Origin: Burhinus oedicnemus
Lineage: Eukaryota; Chordata; Aves; Charadriiformes; Burhinidae
NCBI GenBank assembly: GCA_008921705.1
Contig: VFFE01007724.1
Span: 2,796,127 to 2,860,126 of the forward strand
DNA: 64,000 nt
Direction: 5' to 3'
Shown here: in pieces, positions 11,277 through 25,200 of the stretch
Layout: the number at the start of each line of letters is the position of its first letter
Numbering within the stretch: the stretch's first letter is position 1
Program-made: the position numbers and the translations under genes
The notes under the pieces: model-generated
What the model saw: only the letters and a program-made list of their open reading frames with translations
What the model was told of the DNA's origin: nothing
Databases searched by the model: none

Positions 11277-14200
11277 TCTGTCCAAACTAACACCCCAACA
11301 ACTCCGGAGATGCTGTGCAACTGTTTAGTTTTAAGCTAAATTCATCATAACTAAAAGAATGTTTCCTCCTTTTTCCTCCCCCATTTCTTTCCCTTTTCTT
11401 CCCTAGTTGCTGCTCTCTTACCTGATGAAGATGGATAGCACTATATTCTGCCTCTAAAGGCTTATTTAAAATTACTTATAAGACTTGTAAATAATAACCT
11501 TACAAGTGTGAGATCAGCACTTAGCTATATGGAAAGGTTTCTAGAAAGTTTTTCAGCTTCTTTCTCACAGTTCTCCTTTGTTTTATTCCCTTGTTGTCTT
11601 GATTATAACCAAGATTTCAAGTTCTTTGGGGAAAATCTGGCTGCACAGCACCTGCTATTAAGCTAACCTGACTGACACTTATAAATGATGTTGTAGTGAA
11701 AGTAAGTCAGAATATACTAACAGACTGCATGGACCTATAGGAAACGATTAATCTTTGGAGAGTTATTGAAATGAAAGCCTTATCTCACAGGATTTTGGTG
11801 ACGAACTGAACTGAAAGTCAAATGAAATGTGTTCCATTAATTTTCAATAGTCCTCTTATCTGTGTGTGTGCACCCTGTAAGACAAAGAGGCACCGCATAT
11901 TCCTCCTTATTGCATAAAAAGCCTTCAGCTGAATCCTGCAGGTTGGTGTGAACCTTGCTCCCAAATCTAGTAAAGCTCTTCAGTATGGGCTGAACTTGAA
12001 CTAAAAGGGATTGCATCCTTGAAGAATTTGTACTTAGCACGTTCTTTTCTAGTTTTCAGTAAGACCGCGCAGTGGCCTCGGTGGCTTTAGAGAAAGTATT
12101 TCACGCAATCGCTTGCGGAACGTTCAAGGGAAACAGCCAGTGAGTCTACAGAGATAGGTTTCCATCCTGACGTATGATGCATTGTTAAAGTGAGTTTACA
12201 TTGTTCAGGTGCACTCTTAATATGCAGCACTCGGAAGCCTGCAGTAATCACACAAAGGAGTCATGTTTATGAGCAACCTTCACTATATCACAGAATCTGC
12301 TTAGAAAAGGGGGGGGGGAAGTAATTTGCAATGTTTCAGGCACTCGGGTATAAGTTGCACTCTCTTCTTTTGTGACTGACAGAGCTCAAGAAGATAAGAC
12401 TTTTTTTGAAAACTTATAAACAAAAGCTTGTACGCCTGTTCACATACATACAGCCGGTTATTCAGTGCTGTGTGACCAAATGTCACAAAAACGTACAAAC
12501 ATGCTGGTGCAATGACCTCTAAGAGTAAGAAGTCCTCCTAGAACTGGCAACCGTCAGCCTTCAGAAAACTCTAAACTGGCAGTTGCAACTTTTAGGCAGC
12601 AAATTTTCCAGAAAATAGACCACTAATCAATTCAGAAAGCAGGAGATGTAACCCATCAGAGCAAAGACTGGCATCTTGATCAAAATACACATTTTATTTA
12701 CACATACACATTTATTTTATTTCATAGGTGATGCAGGCTGATTTGAGCTGAGGTAGAGCCTTCTGATTTGAAAAGTTTTGAGTACAGAGTTTACAGGAGC
12801 CAAAGAAACTCCTATTTGATGGCTCTTGGTGGATTTACATATATTAAAGTGACTGTCTAGGGGAAAAACCCCCACTTATTTCTTTGTTTATTCGTAGTTC
12901 AGCGAACTGCAGACTGCTTAAGTCTGTGGGTGTATTGGTCTTTCCCCAAGAGAAACACTCTCACTTTTTTTTTTTTTAAGATCACAAAATAATGGCCTTA
13001 ATAAAGACATTTTGGTTACCATTCTAGTGTTTTACCTGCAAAACAAACCTTCAGGATTATTAGCATAGCATCATTAGGAGCAAAACATTCCCTTGAAAAA
13101 GCGAATTGAAACATACTTTGCAGGAATAAACAGGATTCAGCCATGGTTGTTGGGTGATAGATACTGTTTCTTTTATTGTGCTGTATGAGCAGTAAGACAT
13201 GAAACTTCTAACGTTTTGAAAGTACTATTAAGCGAGTGAGGCGGATGGAGGAACAGGACAGAGAGGTTTGGGAGAATTTGTGTTTGATCTCCTGTAGGGA
13301 CCCATGGTTAGAAGCAATAGCTTGTCCATGGTTTATCAAGCGCTGTTGGCAGGCAGCCTGTAGAAATGCTTCCTTCTGTTCCAACACAGCGGAGGGAAAA
13401 GAAAACGACTTAAACCACCCAGAAGTGCTAGGCAGGAAAGCCTGAGACTGTACACGTGGTCAGCAACCATCGGTCATTATCCAGTTCGTTCCCTCTCTGC
13501 TGTGTGTCCAGCCCCTACTGTGTAGACCTGTGGGGCAGGTTCCAGTTGCAGAAGCATGGGTGCAGAGCACTGTTCGGGATACCCTCAGGTATCCAAGACA
13601 CCCCGCACCTCTAAAGACAAATACAACACAGGAGTTAGGGAAGACTGCCAGCCTTTCGGGTCAGCAGCTGAGGGTGGGGCAGGGTAACTTGCAGAGCCTG
13701 AAAAAAGGCTAGACATCCACATCCTGCCCTCCCAATCCCATAGGAGTAGTGGGATTTCTATTTAAGAGGTTAGCATTTATGCTTTAATAAGTAAAGTCCT
13801 AATTTCTGAAAGGGGTAAAATTACATAATAAACCTTATTTTCTAGCCAGCCCATGGATTTAAGCAGCTGAGGGTATCCAATTTTTTTTCATTAAATAACT
13901 AGCCGAGCATCCAAGTTTATGGCACATGTAGAAGGACCTTATCCTGCATTTTTTTTCTACTAATGTAAACATGCACTAATTGAGCTAAGTAGTCTGTACA
14001 GATGCTCCACTGTATGCAATATAATATAGTAGGAAGAGGAGAGACGAAGCAAGCCAATTCCTCCTACCACTTATTGCTCAATTCATATATTTTATATGGT
14101 AGCACGTGAGTTCTCAAAACTGTTTTGGAAAAGCAGGTCTGCCTGCTGGAGAATGAAGAAGTCAACTGGGACATTAATATTTTGATATAATTACTAATCC

Positions 14201-15540
14201 CTTCTGCCACCTCCAGGAATGATTTGTCTCATGGCTGTGCCAAAGCAAACTTATTTCAGATTTCTTACACATGCTAAGAATCAATGTTTTTTTCTTGTAT
14301 CTATGATTAATGCCGTTTTTTTTCTGCCTCCTAGCTCTATGTCCTAATATCTCTTTCAAACTTCACAGTTCTAAATGATAGGGATGAAATAATCAGTTGC
14401 TTTAAAACTCATCATTTGAATGACAAAATAATGAATGAATAAAACAGATGATGATATACAGTTTTAACTGGGTCTGACCACATGTTCTTTCTCTCTGTAG
14501 AGTGTGTGTAGATGTTTTCCATTCCTTATTTGCTGTCTCTAGTGAATCTTTGCTACTTTGGTCCTGTGTTTATGGTTTTAGCAAGTGCCTATGGTAAATA
14601 ATTTTGCACGTGATACTTATGTGTGCTAGGGCTTTTATGGTTTTTATTGTTCCAATTCTAGCAGTCTAGCTTTATTTCCAATGAGTCCAAAAGAATGTTC
14701 ATCTCTACTTTTTGTCTTCACCCTCTTTGAAAGTTCAAATTGTTTGGAGCACCCTTGCATTTGTGGGTGACTTCTTTCATGGATTTTCTCATCACTAAGG
14801 TCTTGCTGTAGAAGTATTATCTCCAGTGAGGCTCATTTCCTTGAAATATTTTCTCATTTTCTAAATACTGAAGACAGGGTAAGCTGCCCTGCCTTAAAAG
14901 GAAGTACTGCAGCTTTTCAAGCTGATTGTGTTAGTTATCATTAGGGAGCTTCTTGTGAGTTCATGTTTGGATTTCTTTAATGAAAATCAATGAGAGAATT
15001 TTAAAGCATTTTCAAAACTTATTAGCTGTAGTACAACTTCAGTGAAAACTGGGAAGATGCCAGTACGAGTAGAGTAAGTGTAATTCAGGTGTAAAGGACC
15101 AAATGCAAATTCATTCTTTTTAGTCCAACAATGGCAATCAATAAGCTGTCACCTTACGCTCATGTGCAGGAAGAATATGGGGTAAACTAGCACTGTTTAC
15201 CCCCTTCTCACATCTAAAAGAGGTTGCCTAAAAGTCAGGCTGCTTCTTTCTGTTCCTGCTGCAAGATACTCCAACAGCTACAGCTCTTCCTCACTCAGGA
15301 GGAGCACAGAGGCAGCCATGCAGCGAGAGCAGTGGGGAAAGGGGAAATAAATGTACATTTTTATTTTAATGGCATGTGTGAGCCTCCCAGCCCCTCATAT
15401 GTAAACGCTCAGGTGTTAACCAGTTACTGTAATGTTATGGTGAAGAGATGCCAATACATCAGGAGTATAGCCATGTAAATGCATTCTATGCACTTTTCTG
15501 CTCTCCTCTTTATTGTTGTGATTGGGGTTTCTTTGCACCC
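11277..15540. other. Unique non-coding stretch
   Basis: AT-rich, no recent mobile element. Simple features only: a 9-G run near 12310-12318 and T runs near 12967-12980. Open frames are at most 84 codons, with no motif. Confidence 0.5.
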
Positions 15541-15549
15541 AGATAACCT

Positions 15550-15602
15550 CACAGATTTCACAGGAGTGCCTCTTAATTTAAGTGAGATCAGGATCAGTGG
15601 TC
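15550..15602. repeat. Degenerate arm of an old palindromic repeat
   Basis: The segment TTTCACAGGAGTGCC...TAATTTAAGTGAGATCAGG resembles one arm of the short palindromic repeat best seen at 22142-22248. Only one arm is recognisable and divergence is high. Confidence 0.35.
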
Positions 15603-15777
15603 TCCTACTTTGGGGACAATTTTGCTGGTTCATCTGCTGAGTTGTGCTTTCCTAACTTCACAAAATCACTTTAATTCCAGTTAAACTATTTCATGTTATC
15701 AGTGACCTCAAAATGTGCTACCCTGGTTATACAGGATAAGGTTAAGAATTTTCTCTTGGAACTAGCTCATTGAATTA

Positions 15778-15862
15778 GGGGGCAGATTCTGAGCCACTGT
15801 AAAGTGGCATAACAAAAATTGATCTTAGGGGAGCTACGCTACTTTGCATCAAGTGAGAACAT
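15778..15862. repeat. Degenerate copy of an old palindromic repeat
   Basis: It starts with GGGGGCAGATTCTGAGCC and continues with a GTAAAGTGGCATAA piece, the order expected for the left arm of the family (GGGCCAGATTCTG...GTGTAA). The centre and right arm are degraded. Confidence 0.4.
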
Positions 15863-17821
15863 AGCCCTTTGTAAACCTTAGTTCTTATTTTTTTCATTGG
15901 CTGTATGTATTGGCTGTAAGGTAACAATTAATCTATTACGTGCATCTATCTGCTAGAGCAATGGAAAGCCTACAGTGTCGTACAAATTAGAAGCTAGCAG
16001 AGGCTTTAATTTAGTCAGAGACAAGCTCTGAAGGCAGTCAAAGAGCCACTGATGGAGTTCAAATGCTCTTTGTCCTGCAAAAATAAAGAGCCTGTTTGTT
16101 CTGCCTTTTTACATTAGCATCTTCTACCTTGCTGGAAGAAAAGGAGGAAGAACTGTAATCCCAAGCTCTTGTTTTTAACAAAAAAACCCCATTGAACTCA
16201 TTGGTCTTACCAAAACTTTAGCTATATGGCAAAAAGATGCAGTTTGCAATGACATTTAACAAGTTTTACAGGCTGGGATGGTTTACACCCAGAAGTATTG
16301 GGTAGTAAAGTAACTGTTTCTCCTTTCTTATTTTCCCTTTTATTTCTCCCACCACCCTGTGACCAGTGCAGTGCTGTGACAGATGTTGCCAGCAAAAGAT
16401 TGGGTTTTTTGAGAGCTGCCAGGTACCAGGCAGCTTCCACCAAGGACGAAACACTCGGTATCTTACATTCACAGGGCTCAAGCCGTCAGACACAATATCT
16501 TCAACATTTGGCAGCAACTACTTCTTGACTGTCCAAAAATTCTTTGATAGCAGTTTTTACTACCTAAGGAGGCAAGTAGTTATGATCGGAATACCTGATT
16601 ATAGGACAACCACAGTGGACTAGTTTCCTTCTCAAACAATAGAAACGTGTTTTAAATTTTTAACTGATTAGGCCATTCGTTCTTGCTCAGTTCCTTTTGG
16701 ATCAAGTCATTCATGTGTGCTTGTAAGAATCTCCCTGTGCTAAACTGAAGACACTCTTCTATTCTGTACCCTTCTTCTGTACCTAATAAGACCTAATATC
16801 AGGTAAGCATCTTCCCCCCCACCACCCGAGCAGTTCTTTCAGTAATTCGATGAGTGAACTGGAGTTGAAGAATTCCTTCTCTTTTGCTTTGTTTACAGGA
16901 AATAGTTTGCATAGTACGCTTGCTCTCCACAGCACTTTCTGCTAGTGGTTTCTCCTAAGGACATCACCCCGTTCTCTTTGCAAATTACTTTCATTTTCAA
17001 CAGGGTTCAAAGAGGGTCCTGGGCTTACTGCTTTTACTGGTGGACAGATACAATTTCATCGGTACAGCATCCAGTAGAAGACAATGCATTTATCATTAGC
17101 TTTACTTTTATCCCATGCAATAGCATTAGAGCCATTTAGTGTTCAGTGCTTTTGAAGAGTCCTGTTTGAGCTGATTATACCTGTGCAAAGCTCAAGTGGC
17201 AAATTAAGTTCAATTATTATCTATCCACTTGCCTTATCTGCCTATTTCCAGAGACAGTTGTTTTCTCAGTTTTATCTCTGGATTCTATCACAAAAACTTC
17301 ACCTTCAACTTTTTCTAACTTAGAATCTGCATAGTGTAGCCATTAAAAGGGCTATCCAATTATATTTATGATGGAGGAAGACTTCTTTTAAAATCTGAAA
17401 GTCTGCAGCTTGCCTACATGCCTTTAAGGGCAAAACAATAGTGTGAGTGTCTACACAAAGACGTACTAGATCAAATGAGGATTTTCTTAACATGGTTCAC
17501 AGTAAAATCCAGATTCTTCTTAATTTTCTTATTCAGACACTGTACTAAAGCCGCCCAGTATATGTTTTTACCCCTCCTTTGTATGCCTGGCTAGGTCTAT
17601 GCCCTTTTGCCAACCCTATTCTTGATCACAAATTTCCAGCACATATCATATGAGTAAGTCTGCCTTGATTACTGTATACGGTTGCTTGATGGAAGATTGT
17701 TTTACAGACAGAATGGGGAAAAAGGTCAGTTTTTTATAATTAAACGCTGGTGTTGTATTAAATGGGAATACATAAGAATTACAGTATTGTTATAATATGT
17801 TTCCTTATTCTATTGCTGTCA

Positions 17822-17886
17822 TTAAAATTACTATATTTTAATTAAAATTATGAAATTTAATTACCAATTTTAATTAAAATTACTAA
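17822..17886. repeat. AT-rich tandem/inverted repeat
   Basis: Variants of TTTTAATTAAAATTA recur three times in about 65 bp. The core TTTTAATTAAAA is itself a palindrome, so the tract can form a small hairpin. No gene context is seen. Confidence 0.7.
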
Positions 17887-17925
17887 ATTGATAGTATGTA
17901 TGGCAAAATAGAATGGAGGGTGTGT

Positions 17926-17970
17926 GTAAATGTATACATAAATGTGTGTGCACATGTGTACATATATGCA
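17926..17970. repeat. Alternating purine-pyrimidine tract
   Basis: An imperfect TG/CA/TA stretch (GTGTGTGTAAATGTATACAT, then ATGTGTGTGCACATGTGTAC and ATATATGCATA). It is a decayed microsatellite. Confidence 0.6.
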
Positions 17971-20900
17971 TATTTCTGTCCCATTGCACGACACCTGATA
18001 ATGGACAGAGCTCAGAGAGGCACGTAAGACTGTAGGAAGTGGAGCTGTAAAACTTCTAGGTAAAGACACAAATACTAGTCTGCAATTTGCCCTGCAGAAT
18101 AAAATAGGCTGTAGAAGAGAGATGGCTTTATTTAGAGGATGAACTTATTAGTTATGCTACATAACTTTGGAGCTTTTGGGCTTATTGTCTCTGGTGTAAG
18201 GCATGGCTATATCATCCACTGAGCAACTATGCTATTTTGCTTCAGGATCTGATTTTTCGGGGACTGACTAGACTGATTAACAAAAATCAGTTGTCCTAGG
18301 TTTAATTTTCTATATTCTATGTGCAAATGAGCGTATTGTTTCAATAAAATACATATTTTGATACTTTCAAAGTAGATTTAATCAATATGTGCCATATTTA
18401 CTAATGCTGAGTCTGAAAATTAAAAAGTAAAAGAAATTATAAATTAAGGGAAATTTAAAATTAAAAAAGGATTGCTGTGGCCAAAATTAAGATACCAAAA
18501 TGTCATCCCATCAGTGCCTATTGTTAGGGGCTGTTGGTGGCTCATTTAATGTTATAAGTTCCTCCCAGAATCTTAATCTTACCCAACATCTGATAACGCA
18601 GTAAAACAGGATATTGTCATCATGTACTTCAGTCCGGAAGGAACTGAATATATGGTAGAGTGTCTTGATTACTTGAATTGTCAAATTATCCAAAATTTAT
18701 TCAGTTCTACAGTTCTTTGGCATAAAAAATTCTTGCTGACTTCAACAGCAATTCCCTGTATTAAACAGACAAAGTACAGTTACTCTGTAACTGCAACAAG
18801 GCTTCTTTTTTTATGTGAGCTCATTTTGAAAAAAGCACAAATTATTCTCAAAGGCTACTCAACACATTTATTTAGGGTCTGAGTTTGCAATTCATATGGG
18901 AAGAAAAGCACTCTGGTTTTCATAGGTCAAAAGTCTAGTAAAGGATACCTTTTGTTTTCAAGGACACAGGATACCAAACTTCTATGTGCTTCTTGGGAAT
19001 TCCAGTTGAAAGGAGAATTTCTTTCTGGAAGTTGAATCACGGTTGATAATATCTCATGTTTGCAGAATGTGCGAAAATGAACAAATATAGTAAACTATGG
19101 CAATATTTGAGCTATATATAGTGTATACCATAAATAGGTTAAAAACTGGAATATAGTAAATAGATTATAATAACTCATTGCATACCTTTAGTGCCACCTA
19201 TATGCAAGCAATGGTGCAAGAAAGTTAAAGCACCTTCCTGGAAAATATGTTGATTGAACTCACTCTGTCAGCAACATTCACCCCCAAAAGTAATTGCAAA
19301 TAAATTTATTAAATGGGAAGCTACCAACTGAATAATAAGTTATTGTCTTCTAGTATAATGGCAGAATATTATTTTCTCCTTTTTCCAATTAGCCAGCTTT
19401 ACACTAAGACACAATAATAGCTTTGTATCATATTGCTTTGAATGAGATTCTTGCAATTAAACTTTTGAAACCAACTTCATCTTTTTAAAAGAAAACTTTA
19501 CAATCAAGCCTAAAAAATCCCCAATGTTATTGTATAAGCGTGTGTTGGCTTATCAAATTTCGATTGTAAATCACAGAGAGATTGAACTGGCTTTTATTTC
19601 ATTAGTTGTATCTGGTTTATATTTCATTTTGTGCACATCACTTGCAGGATTTAAGTCTCAGTACTTTGCTATTGAAGTTGCTTTTTTATTTCCAACATGA
19701 CTTAATAACTGAAAGATGCCAGGTGAAATCTTGTTCAGTGCTGCTATTAACTTGCTACACACAAACTATTAAGCTTTTACAGGAACTGAGTTTCAGCAGC
19801 AAGTACCTAGTTCTGTAGAGTGATTTTATTTTATACCCAAGTAGTAAGAAGAAGTTGATAACCCTGTCTATGCCACCTGAATGTAAAGCCAGAAAACTGC
19901 AAGTCTCTTCATAAAATTTTTGCTGTCATACTAAAAGGTGCAAAATATTTATATTATTTCTCCAAAGACAGCATGAAATAGAAGCATATAGTCCAGCCAA
20001 ATACAAGTAACTCAGACTACCAACATTTGCCACAAAAAAAAACCTGAACAGGTGCTTTCGTATCTCAGTGTCCGTACCACTCTATATTACTATTAATGGT
20101 TTTGAATTCAAGCATTGCATGCTGTATAAAATCCTATATTTTAGTAATATATGCTCATATTCGGTCCGTGTTCGTGGCGATAAGAGCTGCATGGAATCTT
20201 TCATGCAGGCCACTTGGCAAAGTAATTTTTGAAACGGGTGCAGAAACAAGGGTGCAGGTAGGCCAGGGGCACGTCAGACGGCCAGCGGCATTGGAAATGG
20301 TTATAAGGCCTTGATCTTCTCTCCTAACCCCCTCAACAGCTAATAGACAAGTAATGCAGACATCCGCTATAAGAATGTGACGATGTTAATGCTGCAAAAT
20401 AAAGAGATATTTATACAAGTCTGAATCTAAATGATGACTGTTGAGGAGTTACTACGCCATTGCATTCTGCTCCTTAGAGAAAAACCAAGGGTGAATGCTA
20501 TACAGATATCACGCCCTATAACAACTACCCCCTTCCTCAATACGTACAGGCTTATCTGGCATTTCGACTTCAGAATGGAGCAGTCCAAGTCGTATTAGGG
20601 TTGCTTGTAGCATAAATATTCCCTTGTGTGCACTCATAGGTTAAAAAAAACCCAACCAAACAACCCTGCAGGTGACAAAAATCCCAGTGACCTCACTATG
20701 GTGAGGGTTTCAGCTCTGGAATTAAGACACCACAATGACTGCTCTTTCTACAGAGCTCAAAGAGGGATGTTTCTCAGGCCTTTCTCTAGATCATGCATTC
20801 AGCTCTGCACAGAATATCACCTTCAGTGTCTAATAATCAATTTTCATCTGAGAATAATGAGACAAAGAAGCACCTTACAATGTGATTGCCAACCTGCGAA

Positions 20901-22141
20901 GAAACTTTTTTTTACAATTGAAAAGATTATAATTCATTTTCAAGCTTTTCAAGGAAGAGACTTTAAACACATCACTGATCGCTAAGCGTTGTTTAAGTTG
21001 TCCTGTAATTTGAGGTTCCTTTTTATGACAGATCTGAAATAGATCTCAAGTAGGCCATAGAAAAAGAATACCGTCTCTTTAAAAAAATCAATAGCTTTCA
21101 AGGCCCAGGATGGCCTCTGTGCTGAGATTAATAAAGCTTGACAATACATTCTGAATGCAAGCAATGACTTCTATTACAAGGGGAAAAATGAAAAAGCTGC
21201 TATTACTGACATAGTCAATAGATTGCACCTCAGTGTATACTGTACTTTCTACGTTTTTAATATAAATGTGTTCAGTTTCAGAGACGGGAGCATTATCAGC
21301 ATTCATTCTACTTGAGGCAATAATGTGAGAAGTTGCGTCTTGTGTAATAAATAAATAACCTGTCTTTAAAACCATTTACTTAGATTGCTTTTCCCAAATG
21401 CTTATTTAGAGGTGCTCTGTAAGGTGTCATATACCAAGACAGCCAGGTTATAAGGATTTTATAAAACGTAGTTTCTTTATTTTATACATAATATAATTGA
21501 TTGTGGGGTATTTTTGTTCTACTGGTTTTAGAAGTAGTATAATGACAGTCTTGTACAACGGTGGGATGGTGTGATTGAATGTGATAAGCTGAAAAATGTG
21601 GCTTGAGGCCCTCGTTTCTCAGGGGTTCTTGGTGGTCATGAAGACCTGCTAGCAGAGGGCAAAAAGCTTTCCACCATGGCTGGCAATTGCCCCTCTTTCA
21701 ATTTGAGACTTATCTTCTTCTTCCGTCATTTTCCTGGGCTTGAAAGAATGGAAGAAATTATCTTCTCTCTATAATACACATATTCATATCTTCACAATGT
21801 TTGTAGCACCCACTCGTACTAAGAAATTATCTTCTCTGTGTAAATGGATCATGTTGGATGGCACTTAATTATAAAATAAGACACTGAGTTAATTCATGCT
21901 TCGTGCAGTCGGTTCTCTGTCTTGGCAAATACATTTGTGTGAACAAAACCTTTTCAATCTGTTCAGAAGGATAGGGAAGGAAGTATATATTGCATAGGTA
22001 CCTTATAGGAACATAAAAATGAGAAATAACCAGCAAACTTTGAATTACTTCTAACAGTATTTAATATTGAAGCAGGTGTTTTGTACTCGTCTGATGTCTG
22101 GTCATAACAGATTTTTTTTCTTTTAACATAATCAGAACAAT

Positions 22142-22248
22142 GGGCCTCTGATATATCTCTAATGCCTCTTTTACATCAGCACAAATGTGTTGATTTCGTT
22201 GGAGTGGCCCTTGATTTACACTGTTGTAAAGAAAGAAGAATCAGGCTG
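22142..22248. repeat. Old short palindromic repeat (MITE-like)
   Basis: About 107 bp with inverted arms. The left arm has GGGCCT...GAT then TTTACATCAGCACAAAT; the right arm reversed gives AGCCTGATTC...TTTACAACAGTGTAAAT. This resembles, from memory, a widely dispersed old repeat of birds and reptiles with termini GGGCCAGATTCTG and internal GTGTAA and TTGAAGTCAATGG words. The arms have diverged, so it is ancient. Whether it is a DNA-transposon MITE or something else cannot be settled here. Confidence 0.5.
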
Positions 22249-25200
22249 TAAATATATAAGGGAGGGGAAAGCATAACTGTCTTAGGCTTCTGGAGACTCC
22301 AAGTACAAAATAGAGGAAGATTTATTTAGAGTGGCTCAGGGGTTGTAGCTAGCATAATAGGCTATAACGGAGCACGGGAAATTTAGGCTGACTGGAAACA
22401 GCGTGGTTTACTGTTCTGTGGCTTAGCTATCTGTGGCGCAAGGTGAAATGTCCATTGGTTAACAGATAGACACGTTTCTGACCATAGTTTAAGGAAACGG
22501 GTGGAGATAAAGATATACCATTTATGCATTCCTAATTTTATACTCTTCTAGTGCTGGACTTGGTTTGTAATGCCAAAAAATCTTCTCCTCCTGAGACCTC
22601 CCACTTCAAATGGCGGATTTTGAACTTAAACCTAGAAGTTTATTCTTTCTCTATTCAGCAAAGAAAATCTCTTTTCAGTAGTAAGGGTGCTCTGCGTAAA
22701 GTCTTCTGCAATATTTTCTTTAGGTTATGCAGGGAAACCTAATTTAGAAATATTACAGAAAGTAAAACTTACCATTTTCTGTCCTGGAACTCAGCACTGA
22801 TCTGATTACTTGTGACTGTGATTCCAGGTTATCTACCTAATTTGTCTACAGTGTTATTACCAACATGTGTTTTCCCATGAGGAACATATTAATTTGGTCA
22901 TTGCCCTGGGGAAATCTAAACAAACAGGAAAAAAAAGAGATTAAGTACAAGAATTCTTTTTCATAAAAAGGAACACCATATATATAACAAATGACAGGCT
23001 TGTGTTTAAAGGAGTGTTGAAGTCAAAGTATTTTCAGTCTGCACTTTCCAATATAAATTGCTTATTTCAAAACATAATGCTCTGCATAATTAGATCACAC
23101 GGTTTCAGCATCTGGGCTGTGTATCAGTCTGTTAAGTGCTGTGGTAAGAGCTACGGGTAGTAGGAACAATGAAAGAAGCTGATGGCCACCTACAGAGCTT
23201 CTGATGGACAGACTCTCACTCCTGCATTTCCTATTTTCTGCTGGACAGAGGTGCTGTTTTCCTGGTGCTCTCTCCCACCTCGCCTCTCTGTGGCTCTTCC
23301 GTGGGCACAAAATCACCAGAACTGGAGCAGTGGTGACAGTTCTGATGGTGACGTAGTTTCCATCTCTGCCTCCCATGCAGCAGGGTGGCTGTGAGAAAAT
23401 TCAGCCTTGAGCTGCAATTAGCGATTGCTCACTCATTTCATCTGAAGCGCAGTCATCTAATGACAGCACTTCTTCATCTGGAGATAACGTGACAGATAAA
23501 GTTGGGGTTCTCTGAATCACACCATGTATGCGCATGAAAAGATTATTTTAATTTCTAATCAAGTGAGTATGTCAGACCAGCAGACCTGAGAACCCCTTCC
23601 AGCGTGGAAGGACAATATAAGAAATTTCCTTAGCAAATGCTCTTGTGCTGCCCTCCCTGCTGTTCCTTACTCCTTTCCCTTTCCTTTGGATTTAATGAGT
23701 AAGCAGCCAGAAGCTTAATTGTGGTAGTTGGTAACGAGTGCAGTCCAAAGTTAAATATTGTAAAAGAACATTGAGATATTGATTGTTACCATGTTTTCCA
23801 AGTAATTTATAAAGGTACAGAAGATGTTATGGAAAATGGTGATTTACATGGATAAAAATTAACTCTCTAGTTTCTTCAGTAGACATATCCTGTATTAGGT
23901 CATGGCTTGTGCTTCTTTTTAACATAAAGAAAACTAGAAAACCAACTTTGGATCGGTTATGTTGAAAAAATAATTTTGAAATGTCGTCGTTGTTGAAGAA
24001 CAATATACCATTATTCCTACATAGTATTTTCAATTAATTCCTTTAGTTTGTAGGTGTAGTTTTGTTACCAATGACTGAACTTCAGTAAAACTCAGGTGAG
24101 AGTTTCAAGTGTTACTACAAATCCCTTAGTCTCTTGGAAGCAAAGTGTGTATGAAGACCCTGGGCAGCTTCTATTATACCGGAGAACCAGATAATCAAAG
24201 ACATCAAGCTTCTTAGAGTATAGATCTATTTCTTCATATTTTTAAAGAAAAAAGCTGTTTTGAAAACATTTTTCTATAAGAAATTAAATATTTTTTTTAG
24301 CATAAAGCTGGGTGATGCTTTAATACTCTGCTGGATTCTGCTAGCATGCAGGCTCAGAGAAAATTGTTGCTTATCTAATTTTACATACCCTGAAAGCAAT
24401 TTTGAAAAATAGAAGTCATTGAGTAATATCTTTACCAGTGCCATAAATCAGAGACTTATTTGCATACAAATGAAAATTCAAACCAAAGTGCACTATGAAG
24501 GAACGGTGCCCTAAGTTAGGGATCAACATTAAAATATGACCCCAAGTCTGCGCCCTGAAGTAAACCAGAAAGCAGAAGATATCTTCTGTTGGGAGATATC
24601 TTCTACGTATTTGTTGTTGGGTTTTTGGTTTGTTATTTTAACTCTGAACACATTCACAGAAGGATGAAATTATTCATTGGTCTTTGAGATAATGCCTGTA
24701 AACAATTAATTAGTATCTTATCATTGAAAGTATCAAACCCACATGAAATATTCAGTAGATAAATCACATCAACAAGTCGTGGTTGTAACCTGTAGCAATG
24801 CTAATTCAGAAATGTGTACTGAGATGTGTGAAACAGCACATTGTAGAAGATGGAAGTGAATTCTCTGTACTTTCTGGGAACCATTTTTTTCAGTGTTGTT
24901 AAAAGAGGCAGTGGTGAATTCTGAGACAATAAAATCAAGGTTCATCAAAGAACGATATTGGCTGCCTTAGGAAAAAAAATCCAGTGAACTGGAACAAGGT
25001 GAAAAAACCCCCAACACTTTAAAACACTGTAACAAATCCTGAGACCAATTTGTAGGGTCAATATTGGAGCACAAATACACAAGTGGCTATTTTAGAGTTA
25101 GAATACTAAACTAAATCTAAACTACAGTGGTCAAGGCAACACCATCTAATTAAAGGTCTAAAGAAGGAGTTCCACCTACAGGGAATAAATGAAAAAGCTT

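Larger units (their letters stand above)
15863..22141. other. Unique non-coding stretch
   Basis: AT-rich sequence with short scattered open frames of at most 119 codons (20626-20985 is the longest) and no motifs. Local features are a T/A tandem at 17822-17886 and an alternating TG/CA/TA purine-pyrimidine stretch at about 17926-17970. A near-direct repeat of AGAAATTATCTTCTCT occurs at about 21743 and 21823. I see no RNA gene. Confidence 0.5.
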
